Below, piece after piece: positions 62,765-64,000 of a stretch of DNA of 64,000 nt; position 1 is the stretch's first letter, and each line of letters begins with the position of its first letter. The DNA lies in NCBI GenBank assembly GCA_028583605.1, contig CM053335.1, forward strand, positions 13,609,053-13,673,052, given 5' to 3'. The position numbers were made by a program, and so were the translations under genes. This DNA comes from Dastarcus helophoroides (lineage: Eukaryota > Arthropoda > Insecta > Coleoptera > Bothrideridae). The notes beneath the pieces were generated by a model. That model was given only the letters and a program-made list of their open reading frames with translations, was not told where the DNA came from and made no database searches.

Positions 62765-64000
62765 TAAATATCTAATTGCTCGTTCGGTTTTTAGTATTGA
62801 AAAAGAGTTTGAATTTTGAAAACTTTTAACAATTTTTTTTTTAGAAAATTAAACCAGATGACAACAACATTTTGATATTTTTGCTTTAAATTGTTGCAGA
62901 AAAGAATTTTGAATGTTTAAAAAAATATTCTTCATCTCGAAGGAATTTAAGATTTTAAAGAATATTTTAAAATTTAGAAAAAGATCTAAATTGTTGAGGA
63001 TTAAAATTTTTGAAAGCTTAAAGTTAAAAAAATAATTTACCCAACTTTTAATTTTCAAAAATTAAAAAAAAGTAACGTTAGGAACAAATGAATGAACTAA
63101 AAAGCTATTAATCCAAGGAACCCGTCCCTATCATTGTGGAGGTCTAGCCAAATGAGGATACTGGTTTTACCTGTACTCTACTATTTTTTTAAATTATTTC
63201 TGCAAAGTTCGTATTATGAAGCAAAAACGGGCCTTAATTACCGGCTCTATCTAATTTATCGAAAGTAAAACCTGATAAATCCTCTAATGAACTGCATAAT
63301 TCAGGGAATCAACTGGAATAAACGGTTCCCCGATAGGATACGCTAAGGCTAAAGGGTGAAAATTATTACCACAAATTTCTCATTCTCCACCCTTGTTATA
63401 TTCGGAATCGATACCACAAGTTAACTAAGGACTCTCGGTGGAAAAGACCGCTTTAGAACTCTTCCAGCTTTAAGGAAATGTAGCGAAAGTTATCAAAATA
63501 TTCATGAGACCCATAGTTGGAGCGCATATTTTTTATTTTTCCGTTTGTGCCTGAGTGTTTATAAGAAATGTGAAAATACGTCGCCTTGGAATGGGGCGCC
63601 CACGCGGCAGAGTTTAATAAACTTCCAAAAGAGATAAGATTACAATTTTGATGTGGAAGTAGTTAGGAACACGATATAGGTCGTATTGATTAAAATTCGG
63701 TCATCTGGAGTTGATGGATGAAGGGTTAGATTAAATTTCTGTGGCATGTCCCGAAATAACTAAAATTTTGGAAGGTCGCTTTGAACATCGGGTGTTTGTA
63801 GAGACAACTTATTTGGTTGTAAATAGTCTCTGGTTGTAAAGCAAGTTTTTTGGTTAAAAAAATTGTTTGCCTTTTTAGTTTAAAATAACCTTTTTGCAAC
63901 TATAAATTATTGATGTATCGTTTAATTACTGTTATTACGTAGTTTGGGTACATTTGATTCAAAATAAAAATTGACACGTTAATGAGGGTTATCAGCGTTG
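62765..64000. other. Low-complexity fringe, then single-copy DNA to the window end
   Basis: 62790-63060 is A-rich filler. 63070-64000 is non-repetitive and less AT-rich, with no ORF of note, tRNA or promoter recognised. Confidence 0.5.

Noticed and set aside
59140..62819. Open frames of 1178-1211 codons rich in Ser, Leu and Phe
   Set aside because: They come from (TCTTC)n, which has no stop codon in any plus frame; three frames are open at once and peptides are shifted copies of the same pentamer translation.

Overview
The window looks like a gene-poor, strongly AT-rich stretch of an arthropod genome, most likely an insect. The reasons are TATA plus TCAGT-type initiator promoters, tiny secreted glycine-rich proteins, hAT and Penelope-like element debris, satellites and very long microsatellites. 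I could not identify the species. Only three genes are supported: 4339-4527, 7861-8052 and 56992-57162, all on +. Each is a TATA-driven single-exon ORF with a 20-residue signal peptide of one common design (M-x-K-L start, V-Q-G/A end). The mature parts differ: two are Gly/Trp repeats and one is an Ala/Leu/Pro/Gly peptide. The first two are clearly paralogues.

About half of the window is a peculiar degenerate low-complexity sequence, short variants of a motif like AAAATTTCGACTTTTTT. It is A-rich on + in some blocks and T-rich in others. Blocks lie near 1.8-3.9, 5.7-7.5, 9.4-11.5, 17.5-22.9, 26.1-30.1, 34.1-35.3, 37.5-45.8, 50.6-56.0 and 58.4-59.2 kb. Several have been amplified into higher-order tandem arrays: about 1.07 kb units at 37.5-45 kb, 245 bp units at 20.9-22.1 kb and 480 bp units at 50.6-52.1 kb. 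Two blocks (26084-30128 and 52162-56063) are the bodies of two inverted copies of one non-autonomous hAT-like element; the second has a perfect 8-bp target duplication. Satellites of a shared family lie at 1-1190 and 15100-17010. Extreme simple repeats are a GAGT tract of about 0.63 kb, a TG tract of about 1.0 kb and a polypyrimidine tract of about 3.5 kb.

The most exciting content is two families of short inverted-repeat (foldback) elements, here called I and II, which carry hammerhead-ribozyme-like motifs. Family II (45815-46385, 48055-48345, 57465-58415) has a complete type-I hammerhead core with a self-complementary stem III (ACCGGT, changed to ACTAGT by a paired double substitution in one copy). 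Family I (8283, 10061, 46389, 48368, 57620) has a related motif with one extra base next to stem II and an ACGCGT stem III; one copy is flanked by 13-bp direct repeats and next to an oligo-A end. This fits remnants of Penelope-like element terminal regions or retrozyme-like retroposons, although no reverse transcriptase is visible.

Other items are a TA-flanked inverted-repeat DNA element (31140-31872), tRNA-like heads beside a foldback family (13.5 and 49.7 kb), an orphan promoter with heat-shock-like sites (about 23.05 kb, minus strand) and a perfect 50-bp palindrome at the edge of a hAT copy. Nearly all long ORFs here are artefacts of simple or degenerate repeats.
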